The notes under the pieces: generated by a model
What the model saw: only the letters and a program-made list of their open reading frames with translations
Told to the model about the DNA's origin: nothing
The model's database searches: none
Part shown: positions 55,189-63,680 of the stretch, one piece after another
Layout: every line of letters starts with the position of its first letter
Position numbering within the stretch: position 1 is the first letter of the stretch
NCBI GenBank assembly: GCA_016934675.1
Contig: JAFGSJ010000053.1
Coordinates: 1-63,762, forward strand
Reading direction: 5' to 3'
From: a bacterium
GTDB lineage: Bacteria; CSSED10-310; JAFGSJ01
DNA length: 63,762 bases
Translations under genes and position numbers: made by a program

Positions 55189-57163
55189 TAGGGGAGCGGA
55201 CCAGGACCGGATTGCTCCTGCCACAACCGATACCAGGCAAGGTTGGACCCTGTCCGGCCGGGGTCGAATTGTGGCCTTGGCCCTGCTTTTCATCCTGGCC
55301 CTGACCGGGCATTGGATATATGTCTATCAGCAGGAGCAGCACAATCCACTGTTTTATTATCCGTCCATGGACGAAGAGTATCATGATCAGTGGGCCGAAT
55401 CGATCAGGTCCGGCACAGCATTCAATCCCGGACAACCCTATTTTCGGGCCCCGCTCTATCCTTATTTCCTGGCCGGACTGTATCAACTTTTTGATCGCGA
55501 CCTGTTCCGGGTCAGGCTTGGACAGGCTGTAATCGGATCTATCAGTGCCATCCTGGTCACCATTCTGGCCTCCTTTTACGTCGCACCGGTCTGGGCCCTG
55601 ATCGCCGGGCTGATAGCCGCTCTCTACGGTCCGCTCGTTTACTTCGACAGCCTGTTACTCATACCGGTTTTAATCGTCTTTCTGGACCTGCTCTTTTTGA
55701 TCCTGCTGCAATCAGCCCTGCGGTCGGAAAAGTCATATAAACGGGCACGATTCTTTTTCAGTGCGGCTGGTTTGTGTTGTGGACTGAGCGCCATAGCCCG
55801 ACCCAATATTCTCCTGTTTGTGCCCGCATTTGGGCTGGTTTATCTCTTCTCGAACGGTCTGAACAGTTTCAAATCTCGGCAAAATTGGACCACGATGCTG
55901 CTTTTCGGGTCCGCTCTCCTGCTGGTCATACTCCCGATAACCATCAGAAACTATATAGTTTCAGGTGAATATGTCCTGATCGCTTCTCAGGGCGGCGTGA
56001 ACTTTTTTATCGGTAATAATGCTCATTCGGACGGTAAAACCGCGATCTTACCGAATACTCGTCCGGATTGGAAAGGCGGCTACGAAGACAGCCGGGCCCT
56101 GGTCCGACACGCTCTCGGCCGCGACGTGCGGGACTCTGAAATATCTGATTATTACTATGCTCAGGCACTCAGATACATCAGGACTGAATTCGGGTCGTGG
56201 TTAGGTTTGATGGGCCGAAAAATCCTTTATCTGCTCGGGTCCCATGAAATATCCAACAATTATTCCATTCGTTTTATCACCGGTTACTCGCCCATCTACC
56301 GTTATTTTCCCTTCTCGTTCGGCTTGATCGCTCCATTAGGCTTGATCGGCCTGTTTCTTCTGGCCGGTAAAGACCGGACCTCGTATATTCTACCGCTTTT
56401 TTTCCTGATCTACTCGTGCTCGATTGTCATGTTTTTCGTTAATGCCCGCTACCGGATTCCGCTCGTGCCGCTCCTGATTATAGGGCTTGTCTATGTCCTG
56501 GAAAAAGCAACCGGTCTGGTCAAAGCCAGAAAAGGTGTGGCCCTGGTCTTGATCGGGGCTGCCGTGGCAGCTTGTGGGCTGCTGGTCAATCGCGACGGTC
56601 AGCCCGAATATGATCCTGCTCAAGACCATTACATCCTGGGTGTACATTATACTCGCATCAAGAACACGGACAGGGCCATACAGGAGTATCAAAAAGCACT
56701 CGAGTTGGCCCCCCGCTGGGACACTCCGGCCTATAATCTGGCCATTCAATTAGAGGAAACGGGGCGGTTAGACGAGGCGCAACAGTATTATCGGCTGGCT
56801 TTTAGCAACAATCCCGGGAACTGGGAGGCTGCCCATCGTTCGAGTAAGCTGGAATTAAGGGCCCATAACGTCAGGGCCGCACTGGATTGGGCCAAGCGGG
56901 CCGTTGCCGCCCAACCCTTGAAACCCGAAAATCACTATCTCGAAGGTCATTGTTACATGGCCCTGGCTCGTTATGAAGAGGCAGAAAAAAGCTTTCAAAA
57001 CTGCCTGGAACAGGACAAGAACGACCTGAATTGTCGGATCTACCTCGCGGTAAGTCTGCTCGAACAAAGTCAAGAAAAGCAAGCCGTCGCACTCCTCGAA
57101 CAGGTCCTGGAACAGGACCCGGACAATATCCTGGCCCGACGCTTCCTGGACATGGTCGAATGA
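55145..57163 (+). CDS. Membrane GT-C-like glycosyltransferase with TPR tail
   Basis: About 672 residues. A basic cytoplasmic start, then about ten transmembrane helices. The first periplasmic loop has PSMDEEYHDQWAESIRSG...PYFRAPLYPYFLAG, the pattern of ArnT/PMT-type GT-C enzymes with the key acidic pair. The last ~200 residues are TPR repeats (DRAIQEYQKALELAPRWDTPAYNLAI, DEAQQYYRLAFSNNP, RYEEAEKSFQNCLEQ, KQAVALLEQVLEQDPDN). ATG 55145 has AAGGAG seven bases before it and overlaps the helicase gene by 44 bases. The substrate is unknown. Confidence 0.8.
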   Translation: MSSKKSRKRTQKSTDRGADQDRIAPATTDTRQGWTLSGRGRIVALALLFILALTGHWIYVYQQEQHNPLFYYPSMDEEYHDQWAESIRSGTAFNPGQPYFRAPLYPYFLAGLYQLFDRDLFRVRLGQAVIGSISAILVTILASFYVAPVWALIAGLIAALYGPLVYFDSLLLIPVLIVFLDLLFLILLQSALRSEKSYKRARFFFSAAGLCCGLSAIARPNILLFVPAFGLVYLFSNGLNSFKSRQNWTTMLLFGSALLLVILPITIRNYIVSGEYVLIASQGGVNFFIGNNAHSDGKTAILPNTRPDWKGGYEDSRALVRHALGRDVRDSEISDYYYAQALRYIRTEFGSWLGLMGRKILYLLGSHEISNNYSIRFITGYSPIYRYFPFSFGLIAPLGLIGLFLLAGKDRTSYILPLFFLIYSCSIVMFFVNARYRIPLVPLLIIGLVYVLEKATGLVKARKGVALVLIGAAVAACGLLVNRDGQPEYDPAQDHYILGVHYTRIKNTDRAIQEYQKALELAPRWDTPAYNLAIQLEETGRLDEAQQYYRLAFSNNPGNWEAAHRSSKLELRAHNVRAALDWAKRAVAAQPLKPENHYLEGHCYMALARYEEAEKSFQNCLEQDKNDLNCRIYLAVSLLEQSQEKQAVALLEQVLEQDPDNILARRFLDMVE

Positions 57164-58129
57164 TCAGGTCCACGTGGTAAAGCCATGTTCGAAAGTGCAG
57201 TGGTAGCCATTAAAAAAATCGATTGCCTGCATCCGACCTTTTGATTCGGGTTGAAGGGACACAAGCCAGAGTGTCCTCTGCCCCGTATTGATCAGGACAC
57301 CCTGTTGACGATCGATGGCCAGGAACTGGCCCGGCTTTTTCGAGGAATCATGAGGCTGATCGGCCAATCGGGTCTCATACACCTTCATCCTTCTACCATG
57401 GTAAAAAGTAAATGCGCCCGGCCAAGGTGACAAGCCCCGGACAAGGTTATGGATTTCCCCGGATGAACGCAACCAATCCAGAGCACCGGTGTTCTTGTCC
57501 AGGAGAGGAGCATAAGTCGCCCGGGTATGATCTTGTACTCGAGGAGTAAGTGTACCTACAGCTAACTGATCCAGGGTCTCGATCAGCAAATTAGCCCCCA
57601 TAACAGACAGACGATCGTGAAGACTGCCGGCATTTTCGTTTGGGCCGATTTCAGTTCGGGCTTGTAACAACACTGCTCCCGTATCCATGCCTTCATCCAT
57701 GAACATGGTCGTTGCCCCGGTTTCCTGCTCACCGCCGATGATCGCCCAGTTGATTGGCGCTGCCCCGCGATACTTGGGTAACAGCGATGCATGCACGTTG
57801 ATACTGCCCCGTGTCGGAATAGCCAGTATTGATTTTGGTAATATTTTACCATAGGCGATGACCACAAGCAGGTCCGGTTTCAAACCGGTGAGCCATTCCT
57901 TTACCTCGGACCGCCGGATTTTTTCCGGCTGGATCAGAGGCAGATGATGCTTGAGTGCGATATCTTTAACCGGCGGTGCCAGCATTTTCAGTCCTCGCCC
58001 GCTCGGTCGGTCCGGTTGCGTCACCACACCCAGAACCTTATGATCTGTCTCCTGAATGAGTTTGAGTAAAGACGGCACTGCAAAATCAGGTGTGCCCATA
58101 AATACCAGAGAAAAACAACTCCGTGTCAT
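57164..58129 (-). CDS. fmt: Methionyl-tRNA formyltransferase
   Basis: 321 residues. It formylates initiator Met-tRNA using 10-formyl-tetrahydrofolate. Motifs: VFMGTPDFAVPSL at the N-terminus, QPDRPSGRG, the folate/catalytic region GKILP...INVHASLLPKYRGAAPINWAI, and a C-terminal OB-like domain (LVRGLSPWPGAFTF). ATG 58129 has GAGAGG seven bases upstream; the longer frame to 58186 adds an unlikely extension. The stop codons of fmt and the GT-C gene are back to back, with no base between them. Def is not in the window. Confidence 0.96.
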   Translation of the reverse strand: MTRSCFSLVFMGTPDFAVPSLLKLIQETDHKVLGVVTQPDRPSGRGLKMLAPPVKDIALKHHLPLIQPEKIRRSEVKEWLTGLKPDLLVVIAYGKILPKSILAIPTRGSINVHASLLPKYRGAAPINWAIIGGEQETGATTMFMDEGMDTGAVLLQARTEIGPNENAGSLHDRLSVMGANLLIETLDQLAVGTLTPRVQDHTRATYAPLLDKNTGALDWLRSSGEIHNLVRGLSPWPGAFTFYHGRRMKVYETRLADQPHDSSKKPGQFLAIDRQQGVLINTGQRTLWLVSLQPESKGRMQAIDFFNGYHCTFEHGFTTWT

Positions 58130-58289
58130 GATCGACCTCTCTTCATTGTTACCTGCCTTCCTACCACAGACCATATTAAAAAACAAGAGCGGAATTCTGG
58201 CTCCCGTCCCCGCTCTCCTGTCCCCTGTCCGTGTGGCTGTAAAACAAAATCGAGGATAATGTCAAGTTTTTGTTGAAATTCGTATTGTA

Positions 58290-58318
58290 TTGTTCCATTG
58301 ATAGTCGTAACATATGAC
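58290..58318 (+). promoter_or_regulatory. Candidate promoter of rpmH cluster
   Basis: -35 TTGTTC (58290-58295), 17-base spacer, -10 TATGAC (58313-58318), about 60 bases before rpmH. Confidence 0.35.
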
Positions 58319-58379
58319 TTCGAGAGTTTATGCACTTATACTACAGAGCAAAAAAACCTGAAACAGGAGGTTTTGAACC

Positions 58380-58514
58380 TTGAAACGTACTTTTCAACCC
58401 GGAAATTTGAAACGCAATCGTGTTCATGGTTTTTTGAGCCGGATGTCGACGAAAGGCGGTCGGAAAGTCCTGAAGAGACGTCGGCAAAAGGGAAGAAAAC
58501 GGCTGACGGTCTGA
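58380..58514 (+). CDS. rpmH: 50S ribosomal protein L34
   Basis: 44 residues from a TTG start: [20 protein letters not shown], then [20 protein letters not shown], ending LTV, full-length L34 with the strongly basic, conserved sequence. GGAGG lies nine bases before the TTG. Too short and non-ATG, so it is easily missed. It opens the conserved rpmH-rnpA-yidD-yidC-jag-mnmE order. Confidence 0.96.
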   Translation: MKRTFQPGNLKRNRVHGFLSRMSTKGGRKVLKRRRQKGRKRLTV

Positions 58515-58695
58515 AAAGAATGGCTGTCCTGCCTCGTGAGCATTGATTCAGAAATTAATCGAGGACTGCGGTTGTATGGCCCGATAATCACAGCACGATT
58601 GGGGCGAGCGGATTCGGTCCGATCGATCGCTGGCTCACTCTATTGCATGAACAAAGATGAGGACCTCTTTTATCCTCCTGACATGAAACCGGTAA

Positions 58696-59067
58696 ATGGG
58701 ACTTGTCCGAAAATTCAGACTGGGGAAACACAGTCGCTTTTCTCTGATATACCGTGAGGGGGTGAGGACTGACAGTTATCTATTCACCCTTTATCATCAT
58801 GTGCCCGTAGACCGAACAGAGGGGACACGTTTTGGTTTTGCTGTCACCAAAAAACTGGGTGGAGCTGTCATCCGGAATAAAATCAGGCGAAGGCTTCAGG
58901 AAGCTGTTCGGACACTTGAGCCTGAGATCAGGGGACCGCTTGATCTGATCGTGGTGGCCAAAGGTCGGATCAAAGCAGTCTCGTTTGTGGAAATTGTGAT
59001 TTCATTGAGACGATGTTTACAACAAAAAAAATTACTGCAGACGACGCACGAGGATGTTCAGGGATAG
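58696..59067 (+). CDS. rnpA: Ribonuclease P protein component
   Basis: 123 residues. The protein subunit that helps the RNase P RNA cut tRNA 5' leaders. The hallmark RNR-type motif is VIRNKIRRRLQEAVR; the N-terminus FRLGKHSRFSLIYREGVR and RFGFAVTKKLGGAV match the family. It starts 180 bases after rpmH with no clear ribosome-binding site, and overlaps yidD by 55 bases. Position in the rpmH cluster is diagnostic. Confidence 0.94.
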   Translation: MGLVRKFRLGKHSRFSLIYREGVRTDSYLFTLYHHVPVDRTEGTRFGFAVTKKLGGAVIRNKIRRRLQEAVRTLEPEIRGPLDLIVVAKGRIKAVSFVEIVISLRRCLQQKKLLQTTHEDVQG

Positions 59068-59354
59068 AGGTCCCGGACTTCTTTTTCTATCGACATCCCG
59101 AGAACAGACCGCGTGTAACGGTCCGGCTTGCCTTGAGTCTGATTCGGTCCTATCAGTTGATCATTTCGCCCATAATTCGTCCGGCCTGTCGTTATGTGCC
59201 CTCATGTTCGGATTATACCCTCCAGGTCATCAGGCGTTTTGGAATCTGGCAGGGCTGCTACCTGGGATTATACAGAATTCTCAGATGTCACCCCTTTGCT
59301 CGGGGCGGTTATGATCCTCCCCCCGCGAAATTACCGAGAAAGGTCATAGGGTAA
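59013..59354 (+). CDS. yidD: Membrane protein insertion efficiency factor YidD
   Basis: 113 residues with the YidD core: LIRSYQLIISPIIRPACRYVPSCSDYTLQVIRRFGIWQGCYLGLYRILRCHPFARGGYDPP, including the conserved cysteines and GGxDPxP end. It helps insert inner-membrane proteins together with YidC. The first ~35 residues are an extension beyond the usual family start and overlap rnpA in another frame; no later start codon is better. Confidence 0.93.
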   Translation: MFTTKKITADDARGCSGIEVPDFFFYRHPENRPRVTVRLALSLIRSYQLIISPIIRPACRYVPSCSDYTLQVIRRFGIWQGCYLGLYRILRCHPFARGGYDPPPAKLPRKVIG

Positions 59355-59361
59355 ACATATT

Positions 59362-61110
59362 ATGGAACAGAGAGCACTTCTGGCGGTCATTCTTTCTTTT
59401 CTGGTTTTATTCATCTATTCGCAGTATTTCATGCCGAAACCCGAACCTGAATCAACGGGGATACACGATCAGAAAGAGGTTGGCCCGGGACAAACCGCTC
59501 CAGACAAGGGCACTGTCGAACCGCCCCAGGCAATGGAAACCCCAACCACTCCTGAAGAGCGTTCTGTGGAGACTACGCCACCTCCAGTTGCGATCGAGGC
59601 CACTTCCGAGAACATCACTCCCCGTGAAATCGTGGTCGAGAATGGGACCTATATCGCTCATTTATCCAATAAAGGAGCGATCCTGAAACGTTTCACCTTG
59701 AAAAAATATCGAGACAGAGTAGACGATGAGGGCCTTCCCTACGAGATGATCAGGCAGTTGCCCAATGTAAAATATTACCCGCTCACGCTCATCTTCCAGA
59801 ATACGGCTCTGACCGCATCTTTCGAGCAAGGCATGTATCAGCCTGACAGCGAACTGGACCAGGTCTATCTCGATGATCAAAATAAATGTTTTTCAGTCCA
59901 GTTTAGCCGGACCGATCCGAGTGGTATCGAGGTCGTTAAAAAGGTGACTTTGCACCATGATTCCTATGTGATCGATGTTGAAATCACAGTCCGGAACCGC
60001 TCACAGGCTACGACCAATATCAGTTGGAGCCTGGTCTGTGCCGAAGGACTCGGGCCCGAGGGCTTCGAAAAGTCAAGATATATACATGCCGGCCCGATTT
60101 TTATGGTCCGCGAACGAAACAAGGACAATCTCGAGAACATCAAGACCAACGACCTCGACGAGGGCGAACGTACATTCAAGACCGGATTACAATGGGCGGG
60201 GATAAGCTCACCCTATTTCTGTGCCAGTTTGATACCCGCTGCTCAGCACAACTTATATGGTACGGCCTGGAATGCCCAGGCAGATATGTCAGTAGTAGCT
60301 GTAAAAACGCCACTGATCGAGGGCCAGCCCGGCTATGATACCAGCTTCGACCTGCAATATTATCTGGGGCCCAAGGAACGAGCCCATCTCGAGAAGGCGC
60401 CTCAAAATCTCTTACGTATCATCGATTACGGTATTTTCAGTATCATTGCCCTGCCTTTGTTCAAAGCCTTACTCTTCTTTCATGGCTATATGAAAAGTTG
60501 GGGCCTGGCTATTATTGCTCTGACAGTCCTGATTAAAATACTCTTTTATCCCCTGACCCGTTCAAGTTTTCAATCCATGGAAAAAATGAAAATAGTCCAA
60601 CCCGAGATGAACGAAATCCGAAGCAAGTACAAAGACGATCCCAACCGATTAAACAAGGAAATCTGGGCCCTGTATAAAAAACATAAAGTCAATCCCATGG
60701 GCAGTTGTTTTCCCATGCTGTTGCAGATTCCGGTCTTTTTCGCCCTGTATAACGTTCTGTATGTTTCGATTGAGTTACGTCATTCAAGCTTTCTCTATAT
60801 CCCGGACTTATCCGCATATGACCCCTATTATATTTCGCCCATTTTAATGGGGGCTTCCATGCTGCTGCAACAGCATATGACCCCGGTCATGGGTGATCCG
60901 AAACAGGCCCAGGTCATGAAACTGATGCCGATTATCTTTACGGTCATGTTCATCTATTTCCCTTCAGGATTGGTCATTTACTGGTTGGTCAACAATGTGA
61001 TTACGATCGGTCAGCAGTATCTGATCAAACGAAAAAACACCATATCTTCGATACCGGTTGCCGAAGTTGAACTCCCTGAAAGAAAAGGGAAGAAAAAGAA
61101 AAGGAAATAG
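59362..61110 (+). CDS. yidC: Membrane protein insertase YidC
   Basis: 582 residues, the Gram-negative form: an N-terminal membrane helix (LLAVILSFLVLFIYSQYFM), a Pro/Thr-rich linker, a large periplasmic beta-domain (about 95-340), and the C-terminal insertase core of five helices (IDYGIFSIIALPLFKALLFF, WGLAIIALTVLIKILFYPLT, MLLQIPVFFALYNVLY, LMPIIFTVMFIYFPSGLVIYWLVNNV). It inserts and folds inner-membrane proteins, alone or with Sec. The C-terminus is basic (KKKKRK). It starts 7 bases after yidD and ends 1 base before jag. Confidence 0.97.
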   Translation: MEQRALLAVILSFLVLFIYSQYFMPKPEPESTGIHDQKEVGPGQTAPDKGTVEPPQAMETPTTPEERSVETTPPPVAIEATSENITPREIVVENGTYIAHLSNKGAILKRFTLKKYRDRVDDEGLPYEMIRQLPNVKYYPLTLIFQNTALTASFEQGMYQPDSELDQVYLDDQNKCFSVQFSRTDPSGIEVVKKVTLHHDSYVIDVEITVRNRSQATTNISWSLVCAEGLGPEGFEKSRYIHAGPIFMVRERNKDNLENIKTNDLDEGERTFKTGLQWAGISSPYFCASLIPAAQHNLYGTAWNAQADMSVVAVKTPLIEGQPGYDTSFDLQYYLGPKERAHLEKAPQNLLRIIDYGIFSIIALPLFKALLFFHGYMKSWGLAIIALTVLIKILFYPLTRSSFQSMEKMKIVQPEMNEIRSKYKDDPNRLNKEIWALYKKHKVNPMGSCFPMLLQIPVFFALYNVLYVSIELRHSSFLYIPDLSAYDPYYISPILMGASMLLQQHMTPVMGDPKQAQVMKLMPIIFTVMFIYFPSGLVIYWLVNNVITIGQQYLIKRKNTISSIPVAEVELPERKGKKKKRK

Positions 61111-61111
61111 G

Positions 61112-61726
61112 ATGCAAGCCAGCATAGATGAAGTCGGCCGCAATTCTGAAGATGCTATCCATAAAGCCTTGAAAAAGATAGGTCTCTCACGCGAAAAAGT
61201 CATGGTCGAAGTCCTCAGTGACATGAAGGGTTACAATACCAGCCTGGCCCGGGTCCGAGTCATACCGCTCGGGCAACCGCCGGACCCGCTCAATGCCGGC
61301 CCGATCCTCGAAGAACTGCTCGAGAAAATGGGATTCAGTGCCGATATTGCACAGACTTTGCACGATAACGAGATAACCCTGACTCTCAATTCTGAAATGA
61401 GTGGTCTGATCATAGGCAAGAACGGTATCACCATCGATGCGCTCCAGCACATTCTCAACCGGATTTTGACGAAACGTTACCAGGGCAAATGGAAAGCGGT
61501 GGTTGATATCGAGGGGTATCGACACAGGCGGGCCTCATATTTGATCAATCTGGCTCGCAGATCAGCCGAGACCGCCAAAGAAACCAGGGAAGCCGTTGAA
61601 CTGCCACCTCTCAATCCTCACGACCGGCGGATAATCCATCTCGAACTCGAGAGCGATCGGGATGTCAGGACCGCCAGCCAGGGAGAGGGATTCCTCAAGG
61701 TGATTCGAATAACGCCCCTCGATTGA
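61112..61726 (+). CDS. jag: Jag/KhpB-like RNA-binding protein
   Basis: 204 residues: an N-terminal Jag-N segment (EDAIHKALKKIGLSREKVMVEVL), a KH-type domain (SGLIIGKNGITIDALQHILNRIL) and an R3H domain (INLARRSAETAKETREAVELPPLNPHDRRIIHLEL). The family (SpoIIIJ-associated, KhpB) binds RNA and influences envelope growth. ATG 61112 overlaps nothing and follows AAAGGAAA; an earlier in-frame ATG lies inside yidC. Co-transcribed with yidC. Confidence 0.92.
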   Translation: MQASIDEVGRNSEDAIHKALKKIGLSREKVMVEVLSDMKGYNTSLARVRVIPLGQPPDPLNAGPILEELLEKMGFSADIAQTLHDNEITLTLNSEMSGLIIGKNGITIDALQHILNRILTKRYQGKWKAVVDIEGYRHRRASYLINLARRSAETAKETREAVELPPLNPHDRRIIHLELESDRDVRTASQGEGFLKVIRITPLD

Positions 61727-61762
61727 GCCAAAGCTCAATTACATTGCCTGGTCTCAGCAGCT

Positions 61763-63163
61763 ATGTATGAACGTAACGATATCATTGTTGCCATAGCGAC
61801 ACCTCGAGGCCAAAGTGCCTTGGGTGTCATACGACTCAGTGGGCCCGGTGCCCTGGACCTGGCTGCCACTATTTTCAGCAAATCCGGCTCCAACTCGGGC
61901 GACTCGACATCACTCAAACCTCATCACGCCTATTACGGAGCAATCTTTGAGCCTGAACGGAAGACCAGAATCGATGAAGTCATTGTGACCCTGTTCCCCG
62001 CTCCCCATTCCTATTCCGGCGAGGACCTGGTCGAAATCAGTTGCCACGGGAATCCCTTTATTCTCGATCAAGTCGTACATGTCTGTCTCGATTTAGGTGC
62101 CCGGCTGGCCCGACCTGGAGAGTATACCTTTCGGGCTTTTATCAACGGACGGATCGATCTGGTCCAGGCTGAAGCTGTCTGTGATCTGATCAATGCCCGC
62201 ACCCGCTCTGCTCTCGACCAATCACTCGAACAGATGCGAGGTTCGCTCTCTCAGGAAATTGTAGCGATCAAAACACAATTACAAGCTGTCTATACTCGAT
62301 TTGTACTGGCTATCGATTTTCCCGAAGAAGACGTGCCTGAACTCGAACTCAGTGTCCGAACACATGAGCTTGAACAGGTCAGACATAAGCTGAACAAGCT
62401 GCTTGGGACCCTGCAGCAGGCCCAATTACTCCGTCAGGGCTATATCGTGCCCATTGTCGGCCTGCCCAATGTCGGCAAATCGAGCCTGCTCAACCATTTT
62501 CTGGGTCGTGACCGGGCCATTGTCCACGACCTGCCCGGCACAACCCGAGACAGTATCGAAGAAACCATCATGCTCGAGGGAGTCCAGTTCATCCTGATCG
62601 ATACGGCCGGTATTCGTCGCAGTGACGATGCAGTCGAATCCGCAGGTGTTCAACGGACCTATGAACAAATCAAGCGGGCCCAGGCTCTGATAATCATGCT
62701 TGAACCGCAACCGGAACCCTCCAGTTCCGAACAGGATTTTCTTACTGAAACCGCCTGCGTGCCACGCCTACTCATCTACAACAAAATCGACCTGATCAAA
62801 CCCGAATCCTTACCCGATACAATTACCGGTGAACCAGTCCAGAAAGTATCGATCCGTCACAAAATCGGACTGGACCGGCTCGAGACAGCCCTCGTCTCCC
62901 TTCTCCAGAGATGCGGAGCCGAATTACCTGAAAATGGTGAGGAAACCGGACCATGTTTAACCAATTTCCGCCAATATCAAGCCTGCCAACAGGCATACTC
63001 CGGCATAAGTAAAGGTCTCGAAGCAATCAACCAACACCTGCCAGACGATGTGATCGCCTTCGAGATCGAACAGGCCATGGCTCATCTCGACGACCTGGTC
63101 GGTAAAACCACCCCGGACGACATTCTTCACACTATCTTCGGCCAATTCTGCATCGGAAAATAA
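61763..63163 (+). CDS. mnmE: tRNA modification GTPase MnmE
   Basis: 466 residues, full length. With MnmG it modifies U34 of certain tRNAs. An N-terminal folate-binding domain (DIIVAIATPRGQSALGVIRLSGP...YSGEDLVEISCHGNPFI), a helical domain with an inserted G domain (GLPNVGKSSLLN, LPGTTRDSIEE, DTAGIRR, YNKIDL), and the catalytic C-terminal FCIGK. It closes the rpmH-mnmE order. MnmG is not in the window. Confidence 0.97.
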   Translation: MYERNDIIVAIATPRGQSALGVIRLSGPGALDLAATIFSKSGSNSGDSTSLKPHHAYYGAIFEPERKTRIDEVIVTLFPAPHSYSGEDLVEISCHGNPFILDQVVHVCLDLGARLARPGEYTFRAFINGRIDLVQAEAVCDLINARTRSALDQSLEQMRGSLSQEIVAIKTQLQAVYTRFVLAIDFPEEDVPELELSVRTHELEQVRHKLNKLLGTLQQAQLLRQGYIVPIVGLPNVGKSSLLNHFLGRDRAIVHDLPGTTRDSIEETIMLEGVQFILIDTAGIRRSDDAVESAGVQRTYEQIKRAQALIIMLEPQPEPSSSEQDFLTETACVPRLLIYNKIDLIKPESLPDTITGEPVQKVSIRHKIGLDRLETALVSLLQRCGAELPENGEETGPCLTNFRQYQACQQAYSGISKGLEAINQHLPDDVIAFEIEQAMAHLDDLVGKTTPDDILHTIFGQFCIGK

Positions 63164-63171
63164 GTCGAAAA

Positions 63172-63290
63172 AAATGGATTCACACGGAGGCACGGAGACA
63201 CTGAGGGTGTCGGGTTGGGGGAAATGGATTCACACGGAGGCACGGAGACACTGAGGGTGTCGGGTTGGGGGAAATGGATTCACACGGAGG
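63172..63290 (+). repeat. Tandem 50-bp repeats left of GxxExxY gene
   Basis: Two full copies of a 50-bp unit starting CACACGGAGGCACGGAGACA (63181-63230, 63231-63280) and a partial third (63281-63290), which ends two bases before the GxxExxY stop codon. Each unit contains a small hairpin GACAC-TGAGG-GTGTC. Confidence 0.9.
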
Positions 63291-63292
63291 AC

Positions 63293-63676
63293 TTAGTTTA
63301 TTTCACCATTTATTATTCTGGAAATGCCCTCCTTCATAAGAGATTCTCCAAAATTCAGCAAATACCCCAGTTTGCATCCTGCTAATTTTAAATAGGTCAG
63401 AAGCTGCTTTTTGTGGGCTTTATGAAGTGTTTCAACTGATTTTATTTCTATGATAACCTTTTGTTCCACAAGGAGATCAATACGAAAGCCCTCCTCAAAT
63501 TTTATTCCTTCATATTCTATGGGTATTGCTACCTGTCTTTTGATGCTCAATCCATGTTGCATTAATTTATGGGCCAGAATAACTTCATAAACAATCTCAA
63601 GTAATCCAGGTCCTAATTCTCTATGTAAAGTTATCGCTTCATCAACGATAATATTTCCAATTTCATTCTCACCCAT
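63293..63676 (-). CDS. GxxExxY protein
   Basis: 127 residues, complete. Contains the name-giving motif in LGPGLLEIVYE and the PDDEXK-nuclease-like pattern GFRIDLLVEQKVIIEIKSVE (acidic residue, then E-x-K), so a nuclease fold is likely although activity is unproven. It carries no ribosome-binding site of note. It is AT-richer than the genes beside it and is bracketed by repeats in opposite orientation, consistent with a mobile cassette. Confidence 0.88.
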   Translation of the reverse strand: MGENEIGNIIVDEAITLHRELGPGLLEIVYEVILAHKLMQHGLSIKRQVAIPIEYEGIKFEEGFRIDLLVEQKVIIEIKSVETLHKAHKKQLLTYLKLAGCKLGYLLNFGESLMKEGISRIINGEIN

Positions 63677-63680
63677 CTTT

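Noticed and set aside
58130..58379. Possible replication origin beside rpmH
   Set aside because: Only a single imperfect DnaA-box-like TTATGCACT was seen; no array, and no dnaA or dnaN nearby.
58536..58757. 73-codon plus-strand open frame between rpmH and rnpA
   Set aside because: Overlaps the rnpA start in another frame, has no homology I recognise, and the gene order is fixed in bacteria.
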